Assembly: GCA_024138025.1 (NCBI GenBank)
Contig: JAMXBD010001214.1
Span: 186,001-250,000, forward strand
Source: Combretum micranthum
Lineage: Eukaryota > Streptophyta > Magnoliopsida > Myrtales > Combretaceae
Length of the DNA stretch: 64,000 bases
Reading direction: 5' to 3'
Positions 1 through 12,900 of this stretch are shown here, in pieces. The first letter of the stretch is position 1. The number at the start of each line of letters is the position of its first letter. Made by a program: the position numbers and the translations under genes. The notes under the pieces were generated by a model. That model searched no databases, had not been told where the DNA came from, and worked only from the letters and a program-made list of their open reading frames with translations.

Positions 1-320
1 TATCCGATGATGGGACGAATTTTCTACGATTTGTGGATTATTAAGTCGTCGTCAATTACTTTCGTAAAGTTTTTGAGGCGTGGAAGTGTAACGTTGGACT
101 ACTTGGCGACAGAAATACATGGTGCATCTTTCCTATCAACCATATTTTTTTTATGTGATGATTAGTATGTCTGAATGCTTTAAAGTAAAATTGATTGGAA
201 CGAAATAAAATTGAATAAACTAAAAATAGGAGCAAAATGATAAATTTATGTATATATTTAAAACGTTTATGAAATTGCTGACTCCATTCGAGATAGTAAT
301 GGATGAAACATATATACATT
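1..320 (-). other. Degenerate gene-like fragment, related to 14,002-14,310
   Basis: Read on the minus strand, the first ~150 bases encode a short peptide ending around KVIDDDLI, interrupted by stops. The same core (KVIDDDLT) occurs in the minus-strand frame at 14,002-14,310, and the nucleotides around it (taagtcgtcgtcaattactt here, taagtcatcgtcaattactt there) are almost the same. The two stretches are therefore diverged copies of one sequence. I do not recognise the parent protein. The rest of the interval is AT-rich. It could be a repeat rather than a gene relic. Confidence 0.3.
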
Positions 321-2325
321 ACATATTAAAACCTTTTTATTTTTATTTTTTTTTATAAATTCTAATTGAGGTATTGGGGAAAACAAATATAGAGTGCATG
401 GAGTAGATAGGGTATAAGATGGTACCTGTAATACTAGTTTCCAAACTTTTAACTTGAATTACCTTATAACATCCTTGAACCAGTTTGACGTCTATATCTC
501 ATAAAACTTATATGGTGTAAGTATCAGGTTAAACCCACAAATTTTTCCTGTCTTTTCATAATTTTCAAATCTAGGTGAGACTAAACATTTATATATAAGT
601 GTGTTTGTGTGTTGAAAATTTTTCTGCTTGCAAAACGTATGTAACCTATACCTATGATATTAAAAGAATAATTTTTTAATATTTGCTATTTTAAGTTTAT
701 GTGATATATATAAACAGGGATGCAATAGAGGGAGGGAGTTGTTTAAGAATATCTGCCCAGCTCACTAAAAATTCTAAAGGGTGTGACCATGCTGGGGTCT
801 AAGGTTGGGTTTGAGAAATTTTTATGACGATCTTATAGGATTTCGGGTTGGATCATGGGTTGTAGATATGACTCAATAGAAAATCTGACTTACTAAAATA
901 TAATAAAATTTAAAATAACAAATTTAATAAAAATTCAAGTCAAATTCAAAAGAAAACCTTAGAGAATTAGAGTTTTCGCAACTCTCTCTCCCAACTCATA
1001 TTGATATCATGATATGATTTTTAAGGCTTAACTCATTTTTTTGTATTTATCTAGGTTAAAGTAATATTCATATGTATGGTACACTATATATTTTTTTATT
1101 ATATTATGTGTAAAGTTTATTTTTCACAAACTATTTGTCAATCTTTTATTTGGAAAATGGGAGAGAATTTTTTTTTAAAAAATTATCTGGATATATTTTT
1201 TTAATAACTTGACTTGGATTTCATTATTTATTTTTAAGGTTAGACTAATTTTTTATTTTGATTATATGCTCAAATTATTTTTAATCGGGTCGCATGGGAA
1301 GTGGCAGGTCAACTTGATACCCTACAGAGGTAAGTATGAGTATACTAATAAAACCCTATAAGGTTTAGGATAGGATTTAAGTGACCCCATAGGAAAATGG
1401 GCTAGGTTTGATCTTATATTACATATGCCAAATCCACCTCTCTAGTTGCAAACAAGTTAAGTCGAGGTAGTATGATACTAGAGTTAAGCTCAATCTTGAC
1501 TTGAAATTTCAAAGTTTGAGCTCATTTTAATCTTGGTCGAGCTTATTAATATTAATATTCAAATTTGACTTAAACTTGATTAATAGTTATGTGTGACTCA
1601 AGGTCAATGAGACTTGTGAGTTTGTTAAGCTAAACATTATGAATTTCAAGCTTAACTTGATAAATTATTTGAGTAGTTCGAGCTCAAGCTTAGCTTGACT
1701 ATTCTTAAATCTAACTCAAGTAAGGATGGAGTTGAGTTCAAATAATTTGTGAATCGGCTTAGTTTGTTACACCGCTATATGTAACCTCTAGAACTTATAG
1801 TTTAAGAGAAGATGAAAAGGAAATGTAAAGTATTAGATGTCATTGGTAGTTGGGATTAATAGTTTAAACTTAACAAATTGCGAAAGAAATGAAAAAAAAC
1901 TTAAGTATGAGAGAAATGGAGAGAGAAGAAAAAGAAAAAGATAGTTCCATATCTAATTGTTTAGGATACTCACAATATCAACTGGTAAAAATACTTATTA
2001 AAGAGGCCTAACAATAACACTAGACTCACCTCTTACTTTCCCTAAAACTAGTCGCGTGTCTCTTTCTCCTTACCTTGCATCTCATTTTCTCGATTTCCTC
2101 TTTCCTCCTTTCAAAATTCTCCCTCCTTCTTTGCAAAAACTCCCCATCTTCCACTGTAATTTCCCCCACTTCCACCAAAAATTCATTTATTTTTTTAACT
2201 TTACTATTAACATCTTTTCTTTTTTTTTTTTTTTGAATTTTCAAGTTTACTAGAGATATTTATCGCATATGTGAGTTTTTGGTGTTTTTCTCATCTATTT
2301 TAAGTTATTAAAATATTTTATATAT
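321..2325. other. Intergenic DNA with old repeat debris
   Basis: No credible coding frame. Around 1,440-1,770 there is a degenerate stretch rich in AGCTTGAGCT/AAGCTCAA words, also seen near 20,040-20,210 and 58,540-58,690, which looks like remains of a dispersed transposon family. The poly-purine/pyrimidine tract at 2,041-2,240 yields spurious short frames on both strands. Confidence 0.4.
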
Positions 2326-2333
2326 TTTTAAAT

Positions 2334-2590
2334 TGGATTAATTTTACTTATGGTACCTGAACTTTTTTGATTTAACAGATATACACCTAAACAAAATTTC
2401 ATTACGAGAAAATATTTAAACTTTTTAAATTTTTTACCCATGGTACTTATGGACAAAATCCATCCATTTTTTCGTTTAAGTGATTGAGTGGCAAACAAAC
2501 CCATTAAAATATTATTTTCCCTATCCTATTGGAATTTTTATTATTTTTAATTTTTTTTAATTTTCCTCTTTTCTCTCTCCTCTCTCTTTC
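2334..2590 (+). repeat. Left terminal inverted repeat
   Basis: Begins after the TTTTAAAT duplication. It shares blocks such as GGTACCTRAACTTTTT, CATTAAAATATTATTTTC and CTATCCTA with the reverse complement of 7,590-7,849, in the same order. Confidence 0.65.
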
Positions 2591-3333
2591 CCTCCTCCTT
2601 CTTCGTCTTCTTTTGTTCTACAACCATTGATGGCTGATTTTTTTATAAAAAACTCATCGCTTTCTAATCTTCTTCTTCATCCTCAAGCTCAAACTAAATC
2701 ATTTAATAACTTTCTCAAGCATTAGTTAATCTCCATTAGACTCTAGAGTTATTTATCACATTTAAAGGCCCACCTTTGTGTATAGAATAAAAAAAATAGT
2801 TGAAATGACTAAAATCTCTATATACATTAGAGATTGAGTATAGATAGATTTGTATAAGTTAAATGAATCATAGGATACAATTAGATAAGTTGAAATAATT
2901 AGATTAGTAAATAATTAATTGAATTTGAGATTTTAAATTCCTAAAATCTCTAAACATGTCATTAAAATGTTTAGAGGATTCCTAACCCTTTAATCTATAG
3001 CCAAAATATCAATTCCTAAATCTTTGTAAAATTTGAGTTCATTTGCTTGTATCAAAATATCATTTCTTAAACCCAAACTCAAATTAAATATCATTTTATC
3101 TAAAATAAATTCCTAAATTAAGTTCTTATTTTAAGTTCTTAATTTTTAACCTAATGGTTCTAAAATCATTTCCTAAATATTTTTGGAACTAAAGATATTG
3201 ATTTGATAGTTTGAAACCCATACCTAAATCCTAAAATATCCTAAATAAACACTATCCTTTTCTTTTACTTTTTCCTTTTCCTACCATTTCTTTTCTATTT
3301 GTTATTTACCTTTTCTTTCTCTTCTTTTCTTTC

Positions 3334-3369
3334 CTTCTTCTTCTTCTTCTTCTTCTTCTTCTTCTTCTT
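3334..3369 (+). repeat. (TTC)n microsatellite
   Basis: About 12 tandem TTC/CTT triplets within a pyrimidine-rich tract of the solo LTR. Confidence 0.9.
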
Positions 3370-3898
3370 TCTTTCTCAAAATTTAATACATGAATCTCAA
3401 TTTCAAGAAGAGAAAAGGAGGAATCAAACTAGAAGATGAGATAGAAGAAGAGAAATCAAGTAGAAGTAGCTCTAACAAGAAGAAAGAAGAGAAGTTTCAT
3501 GTCTTCCAAAAGCTAAGTATATGGTTTATATTGTTTTGTTTATAGTTTCCGAGTTTATATATATTCTTGGATGTTGAATTGAGTCGAAGTACTGTTTACA
3601 TTTGTATTTGTTGGTTTAATGGTTGATGGAAGTTAGGGTTGATGAAGAAGATGATGAATAGTGAAGTTGAGCTTTGTTGAAGTAGTTGGAGTTGTTTAAT
3701 GTTGTTGAATGAGTGTAGAAGTGTTGTTTAGACTTGATATGAGTAGTATGTAGCTTTTATGAAGTTTTGATTGAAGTAGAATGTGTAAAAGTTTGATAAA
3801 ATGAAGTTTGAAAAACAAGAAAATTCATAACTCAGTGGAAATCGTGAATAACAGGCGTGATTAAGACCTTAGTAGGCTCGGGTTAGACAATTTTAGGC

Positions 3899-4080
3899 AA
3901 TCACGGGCGTGATTTTTGACTCAGAAGTGATTTTTCGCAAACTTTCTATCAATCACGGTCGTGATCCATGCCTTGCTAGCCTCGGGTTGGTCACAAAACT
4001 TTGAAACTCAACAATCACGGGCGTGATTCATATCCCAGAAGTCATTTTATAACCGCTTTGCAAGAATCACGATCGTGACC
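3899..4080. repeat. Cluster of four near-palindromes, alternating 52/62-bp spacing
   Basis: AATCACGGGCGTGATT (3,899), AATCACGGTCGTGATC (3,951), AATCACGGGCGTGATT (4,013) and AATCACGATCGTGACC (4,065) are each nearly self-complementary. Starts are 52, 62 and 52 bp apart, giving a 114-bp dimer whose spacers share GCCTCGGGT. A decayed fifth unit precedes them at about 3,840-3,862. The block is much richer in CpG than its surroundings. Confidence 0.8.
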
Positions 4081-6470
4081 TAGGTCTGGTTAGCCTCGGG
4101 TACGAAATTCCCTATTGCGATGATGTTTTTTAATTTATTCATAACTTTTTCATCCAACCTCCAATTGAGGTAATTTAAGATTCGTTGGAAAGATTAAAAA
4201 GAGATCTACAACTTTTATGTTTTAAGTTTTTATAAAATCAAAAAGCATCAATGCTTAAATTTTACTTCTTTTCAACTGATATATTTTCCAAACAAAGTCA
4301 AAACTTGTATTTGCTTTCTAAATGTTTGATGTTAAGTGTAAATGAATCTTTTTAAGTTAAAATGAGATAGATAAGTGATATTTGATGTGTTATGTGAGTT
4401 AATTGATGTAATTAAACATGGGTTAAGTAGATTTATAAATTTAACAAATAATTAGATTAAATCTAGAAGTTAGTTATAAAATGAATTTAGTTATTAAACC
4501 TAGGTTCAACTTGACTAAATGAACTTGAATGAACTAAAATGGATTAGATTATTTAACTTTGATGAATTTTGATATATTTGAGCTAACTTAGGATTAAGTT
4601 ACCTGAATCTTAGATATATAATGAATTAGTAATTAATCTAAGTCTAACTTTGCTTAATGAACTTGACTAAGCTAAAATAAATTAGATTGTATAAGTTTAA
4701 TCAACTTGACTTAGAAAATGAATCAAATAACTAATTCTAATCAATTTGGTTAAGGTTAAGCTAAAATGGGTTAATAGCTAATAATTAGCTTAGATGAATG
4801 AATTAGGATGATCTTTGAATAATATGGGGAATATGTTGTTTCAAATGTGTGTTTACTTGAAAAATAAATGTTTTTGGTTTATGAATTCTTTCTTGATGCT
4901 TTTGTAATAAAAACACTATAAATAAAGAGAAAAGAAATTATTTGACATACAAAGGAGAACTGTCCATATTTTGGCGGGGTGATCTTCACAGCCATGGTGG
5001 GGTTCCTATTTAGTATCTGATCCAATAAGGTTTAATAAAATGAGTTTGGATGAATGGATAAATAGCTTAAGTTCTTATGTGATTTTGATGAAGTAGATGA
5101 TTAGTTTAATTTATTTTCTTATACGAGTACTTTTCTTAACAGAAGTGGATATCTGATTTATCTTCTGGATTATCTTTTGAAATTCCTTTCAATACTATGT
5201 TTGGATTTCATTTTCAAGGTACTAGTAACTTGCGTGGTGATTGTTAGGATAGGTATCTTAAATGGACTAAGAACTTAAACTCGGCCTAATAATTATTTGA
5301 ATTGGTTGTCTATTCCGCTGTTTAAATCCATATCTAGCCCGGTATGGTAGATCGGTATCCGACTCGAGGAGCAGCACCTTGCTTAGATTGGGGGCACGAT
5401 AGATTAGGCGTTTAGGCCACCCCTGTTTTAATAAGACTTTCCTAAGTGGTACGACGGATAACTGATAGGGAAGATAGTATCGGCGTAATGTTTGCTTACG
5501 CTTAGAATGAAGTGGCATGATTTAGTTCAAATGTTTATGGAAACAATTGGACTAGGTGATGTTATGGACTGAGATAAATGAAGTCGTGTAATCGCTGTCA
5601 ACCCTAGATGAAGTTATTTTCTCTTTATCGGATATATCATTTAGGAGATATAAGTATCTGAGCTGCTTATATCAACCCCCTTAACGTCGTGATGCGTTAC
5701 TTAGGATCCCCTAGTATTACGAGCTACGCCGGAAGGTAGGCCTACCTAGTCTGTATGAATAGTAAGGACCACTCAGGGAGGCAGACGTGATACTAGATCC
5801 TTGATGTCCGGAGTTTGAATACTCCCATGTTGATTTATTTATTTTAAAGGAAAGATAATAACTTGTTGAATGTCCATTGCATTTAGTTAAGCTCGTGTGC
5901 ATTCCGTGTGTGATTGTGATATTGTGTACTGAGCTTTGGCTCATTCTTATTGTTATTGTTCTTTTTATAGGTATTCTTGTTGATGAAGATGGTGATGATG
6001 AGATGATTGAGGATGATGTTGATGTTGTTGAGTTGTTATGGTTGATGATGTTGTTGTTGATGATGATTGATGTGATGATGCTTGACTCGGGTTTTGGGCG
6101 CTTGTGATGATTCGTAGAGGATTTGTCGATGAGTGAAGTGAGTATGAGCGTGGATGTAGTTTAGTTATTTTATTTCTTTTTGTTTTGTATTAGTGAGAGC
6201 TGGATTTATAATTTAAATTGTTACATTATTTAAAGGGCATAGTAGAGCTCATGTTTTGTAATTAAATTTTTGCAAAGCTTCGTTTAATTGAATAATTTTC
6301 CACTTGAGAGAGTGGAAGTTTCGAAATGTCTTTATTTCAAAATTGTTTTATAAAATTTATTTCCGCTGCTAAATCCAGTTGTTGTCAAAATCTAATTGAA
6401 TGATTTCATAACCTAAAATTGAGTAGTAATGTCCAACATAAACAAAATCTTTTAAAGAAAACCTTAGCAT

Positions 6471-6490
6471 ATAATACTTTAGAGTATTAT
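6471..6490. repeat. Perfect 8-bp-arm palindrome near LTR head
   Basis: ATAATACT-TTAG-AGTATTAT, 60 bp inside the TGTAACGCCCC terminus. Equivalent palindromes sit near the heads of the other family members (see findings). Confidence 0.8.
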
Positions 6491-7550
6491 ACGTGGCAGT
6501 AGCGCCTTAAGTTATTTAATTAATCGGATTAAAATTTTTGGGGCGTTACAATAGTATAAGGTAGAGTCTCAATAGTTTAAATTTCTTCTCAATCACAAAT
6601 TTGGGTTCTTATTGGGGATTGAAAGATATTGCCAAAAACTATCTCTTGAAAAAAAAAAAAAAACAAAGGTTACAAACTGCTCAAGCGTTCCAAGACCCAT
6701 TAATGATAAAGTTTAATAAGCTTCCATGTTCAATTTCAAGCTTGAAAACTATAGAAAGAGGTCATAGGCAACTCATATAGGACATCCACGATAATCTTCT
6801 TCTCTTGAATCTTCTCAAAACACTTCTTTCTTTCTCAAGTTTATTTAGTTCGAGTTCTCTTTCTCTCTCTTTGAAACAACTAAAAAGAATTTTTTCTGGT
6901 GCTCCTTTACTTCTCATGGAGTAAAACTCATCTCTAAATATTCGAATTTCATCAAAGATTCAAGGGAGTTATTTCATGATTGTCCTACTTGGGTTTGCTT
7001 TTTGTGTTCTGAGTTTGAATGCGTCTTCAAGATACTTCCGCATCTTAGATATTCAAACTATTTTATACATTTTGATGTCTAAAACAAAAACAATGTTCGA
7101 ATAGTCGAAAACATCAAACAATCACCAACAAATCAAACTAACATCAAACTAATTTTTTCTTCCTAATAACTAAGACAAAAAAACTACTTTGCCTCAAATC
7201 ATTTTCTTATTCTTCTTTGGTTTTTCAGTAAAGGGAGAGATGTCGTCACCTGACATTGCTGGAATTTAAACAACTTGAAAGAGTTTGATTGGTTAAGGAA
7301 AGAGCAAGAAGAAGTTCTTATTGAGATCAACAAATTGCATAAGAAACTCTAAGCTAGTGGGTTTCTCTTAGTTTTTCATAATCTTATCAATTTTGAGTTA
7401 TTGATGTTTTGATTTGTTCATACTTAAATTAAATGCTTTGTTCAATTTCATAGGTTGCAATTAGTATAATGGTTTTGCGATTTGTTTTTATGAGTTCTGA
7501 TTATAGTTTTTTTTTCCTTTAATATGGGCTTTGGGTTTTATTTTCTTGAT

Positions 7551-7632
7551 TAAGGAGGAGGAGGAGGAGGAGGAGGAGGCGGGCGAGAGGGGGGGGGGAG
7601 GGGGGGAGGGGAGAGAGAGAGAGAGAGAGAGG
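7551..7632 (+). repeat. Purine low-complexity tract (GGA)n-(G)n-(GA)n
   Basis: Runs of GGA triplets, then G-rich sequence, then GA dinucleotides. Located at the inner edge of the right terminal repeat. Confidence 0.9.
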
Positions 7633-7849
7633 AAAATAAAAAAATTAAACATAAACAAAATGCACAGTAGGATAGAGAAAATAATATTTTAATGGATTCG
7701 CTTGTCCTATTAGCACTTGGATGGATAGATTCAGTCCATAATTACGGTGGATGAAAGATTTAAAAAGTGTAGGTATTTTTAGTGAAATTTTTTTAGGTAT
7801 GTATATATTAAATCGAAAAAGTTTAGGTACCGTAAGTAAAATTAGCTCA
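7590..7849 (-). repeat. Right terminal inverted repeat
   Basis: Inverted partner of 2,334-2,590. It ends just before the TTTTAAAT duplication. Its inner end runs into the purine tract at 7,551-7,632, matching the CTCTCTC tract at the inner end of the left arm. Confidence 0.65.
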
Positions 7850-7857
7850 TTTTAAAT

Positions 7858-9997
7858 ATACATGCTTTGTTTATGTGTAGGCTATTCATATTTTGCTAAT
7901 AGTTTTTTTATTTATATTTATTATAGTTAATCAATTCAAAAGTAAGATTAATATATATTATAATATTTTTTTATAATAATAATATTATTATTATTATAAA
8001 TTATTATCACACAATATTATTAAATAAATTAAAAATATATTATATATTATTATGAAGATATATTGCCAAGGCTGTTATATTATATTTGTAACAACCAATG
8101 ACTACCTAATGTTGTTTGTGTGATTCCTTTTAACTCATTAATTCAAAATATAAATCCTTAAATGAGTAATGCATATGATGAAAAATGATGAGATAGTTTA
8201 GATTAAAAAGTAATAGGCAAGATAAGTCCTTTATATATATATATATAATGTGCTTTATAATATAATATCTTAATTATAAATATAAATAATAAGGATAAAC
8301 AAATAATTGAGGTAAGGGTTTATTTGGGTGGTTTTTTCTAATCTGTATCTATATATGTATCTATATTTGATCTACATTTATATATATCTTATTTGTATAT
8401 GATCTGTATCTAGTTTGTTGATCTGTTTATAATTAAAAATATGTTTTTTTTCATATGTATCTATTTTTGACAATAGTCTATTTTAAAATGTCTGCATGCC
8501 ATCTGCTCACTAATAAAATAAACAAACCTTAAATGTCATGAAGAAGAAGAGAATAGAATTACAATTTCACGTTTAAAAGGATAGGTTCCCCATCAAATTC
8601 ATAATTGCCAATTTTAAAGGTACACATGGTTCTAGTTTCAAAAGCTTTCAAATGGAATTGTGATTCTATTCTTACGAACTAAGTGTGATGAGTGTGCAAC
8701 AAGTCCTTATACCATGTTTAGTATGCATAAAATGGTTTGAAACAAATGGAATGGAATGATAAGAAATCAATGGTCTTAGAGACCTCCAAAGACGTATAAA
8801 ATTATATTTATCAAAATACTTTTAGTAATAAATATGTGGCCAATTGAAATGATAATTGAAATAAATAAATAAATATATATACACTACATACTATTGAGGG
8901 TATAAAATTAGGATTTTGCCTTAAGGTGGAATCAAATTTGAAGTTACAGCTGAAATCATCAATTTTAAACTACCTTGTAGCCTAGTGTTTGAATCCCTCC
9001 TCTTGTCGTAATGATCAAAGAAAGAACAAATCTGGCAATTTCAATTTTTAAAAAGATTTTCAAATATGTGAAAAGAAATCCAAAATCAAGATTCCTTTTT
9101 GACTTTTCTCTTTAAGCATACAAACATGCCATTGATCCGTTGGTTGTCTAGTGCATATAGACATTAGAGTAATACTTATATAGATTTGGCCATTCTCATA
9201 GGAGGGGGAACTTACATGCATTTCGGACAATTACACTATGGATATTGCATATAAAGTGTGTCTTGAGTTACTCTTCTTTGATGAACTGGGAACCTAAAAT
9301 TAGACCTTATAGCTTTACTCGTACTATGCGATTATGATTATTGAACTTTGATACCCATTAGAAGTGATCTTAACACATAGATGATGAGTGATTTATGATC
9401 ATCGAAGCTTATAGAAAATAACAAGAGGATGTAGTAACATTTAATTAATCATGTAGTTAGAGCACTGGACGATGCAATACTCCCTTTTATCTTAATGAGG
9501 TGGTATGTGTTACGTAATAAGTTAATGTGAGCAACTAATTATTTAAATAATTGAGTTAATAAGTTGTTTTCATGACCAATGATTTTTTAGTCTAGTGTCA
9601 TCATTTTCAATCTCTTAAATGAGAAGCATCAAATTTAAATCTCTTCCTATTGTAATGGGAAAAAAAAAGTTTTCAAGAAACCAATATAGAATCTAAAAAG
9701 ATGATGATATAATTGGTTATGCAAACCATAGGCATAACTCGATTTTCAAAATCGTTAACCACCACATCATTCAGCAAGCAGTCGATGAGACAAATATGCA
9801 TCTAAAATATTTTTGTACGTTAAATTATATATAAAACCACTATATTTTTAGAGCACAAATATAAATTGGACATCATGGTAAATTGCCACATACCATATAT
9901 TTCCTCATAATTTCTCTCCATGAGACTCATGTGCAAAATGAATACAAGATTTCCCATATAATGATATCAAGGAAAATTTATATTTCAACAGTGATTT
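7858..9997. other. AT-rich intergenic DNA with a SINE-like relic
   Basis: No gene is visible. At about 9,583-9,670 the sequence runs 'TTAGTCTAGTGTCATCA...AAATTTAAATCTCTTCC', which resembles the A-box/B-box head of a tRNA-derived plant SINE in decayed form. A shorter related piece occurs at 8,980-9,030 (TAGCCTAGTG...TTTGAATCCC). The remainder is low-complexity A/T. Confidence 0.35.
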
Positions 9998-12900
9998 TGT
10001 AAGGATCCAATATGACTTAAATCTAAATTCAGGCAAACTTTTTCTTTAGCCACATATAATACCCTATGTATTACCCACTTAGGCTTTCTTATATGATTGG
10101 TTTATCATATGAATATTTACTACTTGATTTTAATTTCTAAAATCATATAATTAAATTCTAAAAATAACTGGATTTAGTAATGAAGAATTAAATCTTCAAA
10201 AACATTTTATATTTTACTCACATGAGTAGATTAGCTTTTAGAAACGAAACCACACCATAAGGTATCTCCCATAACTTTTACAATGGTACAATCAAACTTT
10301 AAAGAGCTTATTCCAAAACATGAGCTTCTTAACAAAGCCCTTAAAGGGTGCATAGACTTTAAAAGATAAATCCAGTCTTAGACAAAATGAAAACAAAATA
10401 GAATCCCGAGATCCTAACTCATCTCACTCTTCAATGAATCCTCCCGAGTTGTCCCATGAACCCAAACCAAACATCAACATTAACACCACCACCATCATCA
10501 TCATCGACACTTGGCAAGAAAACAACAATGAGCCGATGTCCAGTATGACAACAATATAAACACACATGAGATGACACACAAGCTTAATCTAAATGCAATG
10601 CAACAACAATAGTTTATTATTATTAAATTAAAGTTAAGCAATCATCACTAGAGCACTCACACTTTGAAACAACCCTCTGAAAAATTTGGGGGCCCTGAGT
10701 AATGGTAGCTGCTCAGGGGATTGATATAAGCAACCTGAATACTTATCTCTCCTATATCTAATCAAGAAAGAGAAAATAACCTCATCTAGGTTTCATAGCT
10801 ATTACACGACTTTATTTATCTCAGTCCATCATATTGTTTAGTTCAACCGATTCCATAAACGTGAACTAAACCATGTTACTTCACCTCAAGCTTAAGCAAA
10901 TATTACGTCGATACCATTTGCTTCATTGGCTACTCACTAATCCACTTATGAATTGCCATTGCATCATGACCTACTATTGTATCATGGTATTTGTCATTAC
11001 ATCATGACATGGAGGTGGCATAAGTGTCTAATTATCATACCCAACTCCAGACAATGTTGTCGCTCCCCAAACCAGATTAAACAACACATGCACAAGCACC
11101 ACTCCATTATTAGCTCGAGTTTAAGTTTTAATTCATTTAGAATACCTATTCTAACAATTATCATATAAGTTACTGTGTACCCTATCTAAAACTTGGTAGA
11201 GATTAGAAGTTGGTCTAGAAGAAGCAAAAACCAGCTCAAACATCTGTTCAAAGATTAAATTATATAAGCAATTCAATTATTTATGAGTTTACATCAAATT
11301 TTTATTAAAATCTAGTTTTACGTTTTCATTCCATTGGACTTAAAAATAGGAACCTCGCCATAACTATAAATATCACCCTGCCAAGATATGGACAGTTCTC
11401 CATTATTTGTCAAGTTATCTTTAATTAAACCTAGCTTTGGTCTAGCATATTTTAGAAATTACTTACTTCTTATTATTTAAGTCTTAACCTAACATATTAA
11501 TCTAGGTTAATTTTAGTTAGGTCTATATTAACTTAATTTTAGCCAAATTGATTAGACTTAATCAATGTAATTCATTTTAGCTTACTAAAGTCTATTAATT
11601 TACTCTACACTTCAAGTTACATTTGTATAGACTTAACTTAACTAAAAAAATTGATTAAACTTAATAGGTCTATTAAGGTTCATTAATCGATGTTGAACTT
11701 AAGAATATTTACTAAATTCATTTTATACTCAGAAACTATGTTAACTCAAATTAATTACTAAACCTATTAATTCAATCTTTGAATTAACTTAACTTAATTC
11801 ATTCTTAATTTATAAATTAATTAACATATCTATTATTCACTATTCATTAATTTAATTTAACTTTATATATTTATTTTATTTTATTCGGATTTTTATGAAG
11901 AACATGGGTAGAAACACAAGCTGTGTTTCACCCCGCGCATATGCATATAAAGAAGCATGGTCAATATGTCAAGCCATGTTCTTGTCGTGCTTTATTAATT
12001 ATGCTAAACGTTTGAAGATCAGAGAGAAGTATAAAAGATACATTTTGTCGTATTCTAGTCGTGTTTCTCTTAACATATTTAATACATAAGAAATAGAAGG
12101 AAACATGGTGGAATATGGGGTGCTGTGTTTCAACCTTTTGTTATGGCAATGATAATGTAAAATGAATAAGAGAGATGCAGGGTTGGATAGGTTTAACTGT
12201 GTTCTAGCCATGTTTCTTCTCTAATGCAAATAAATCAAAAGCATGGCTAAATATGGTATCTTGTGTTCCTCTCGTGCTCATACACGAAAACAAAGCATGT
12301 TAACTTTTAAATTATTTATCTACCTGTCTTACATCTTTCTTCAACTAAAACACCTTACAATTGACCTATACTTTTATAATTATAACCCACAACACTTATA
12401 CACATATTTTTACATCATATTTCATCAAAATCCTAGTTCTAAAATGTTTGATTATATACCTAAGTTTCAACATATATGTTCAAATATTCTTTCTTTCTCA
12501 ACTTTAATAAAAACCCTACATACGTCTAACTCTAATACCTTGTATTCATGTATGAGCAACAAATAAAACAAGAAAATAACTCAACTTACATGTTTAGTCA
12601 TTTCTAAGCTATATGTTCTTCATTTCTTGTTGAAGCTACTTTAAGTTTGTTTTCCATTTCCTATTTTCTTTTCTAACGTTGATTTCTTTATGATCTCATT
12701 GAATTTGAGATTTTAGGATTGATTTGAGAGAAAAAAAAAAGGAGGAAATGAGAGAAGAAAAAAGGAAGAGAAAGGGGAAATGAAAAGGGAAAAGGAAAAT
12801 AAGAAAAAGAGACAGCAGGGGAAGAAAAAAAAAGGAAAAAGGATAAAGCCAAATAAAATAAAAAGATATTTTTGAATAGAGATCATATGTTTAAAACTTT

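Larger units (their letters stand above)
2801..6550 (-). mobile_element. Solo LTR, gypsy-like family, 3.75 kb
   Basis: Flanked by a perfect 5-bp target duplication ATAGT (2,796-2,800 and 6,551-6,555), with TG...CA termini. In minus orientation it starts TGTAACGCCCC. There is no internal region, so I read it as a solo LTR left by LTR-LTR recombination, or a large LTR-only derivative. Its reverse complement shares a colinear series of landmarks with 9,998-13,465, 32,362-36,216 and 38,634-41,290: a 'GGGTCCTGAGTA...GCTGCTCA...GTTGATATA' block, a 'TCATCTAGG' block and a region rich in CATCATCATC. Small frames inside it are not genes. The family is probably Ty3/gypsy, judging from terminus style only. 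Confidence 0.7.
2334..7849. mobile_element. Non-autonomous terminal-inverted-repeat DNA transposon, split by a solo LTR
   Basis: The left end (TGGATTAATTTTACTTATGG...) and the reverse complement of the right end (TGAGCTAATTTTACTTACGG...) align for roughly 250 bp. The element is flanked by the 8-bp direct repeat TTTTAAAT at 2,326-2,333 and 7,850-7,857. Without the nested LTR (2,801-6,550) it is about 1.8 kb. No transposase frame is visible, so it must have depended on a partner. The long terminal repeats suggest a Mutator-like element, while an 8-bp duplication would also suit hAT; I cannot decide between them. Confidence 0.65.

Noticed and set aside
5877..6107. 76-codon frame rich in Asp, Leu and Met as a small membrane protein
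   Set aside because: It lies inside a TSD-flanked solo LTR and comes from a GATGATG/GTTGTTG-rich stretch present, without an open frame, in other copies.
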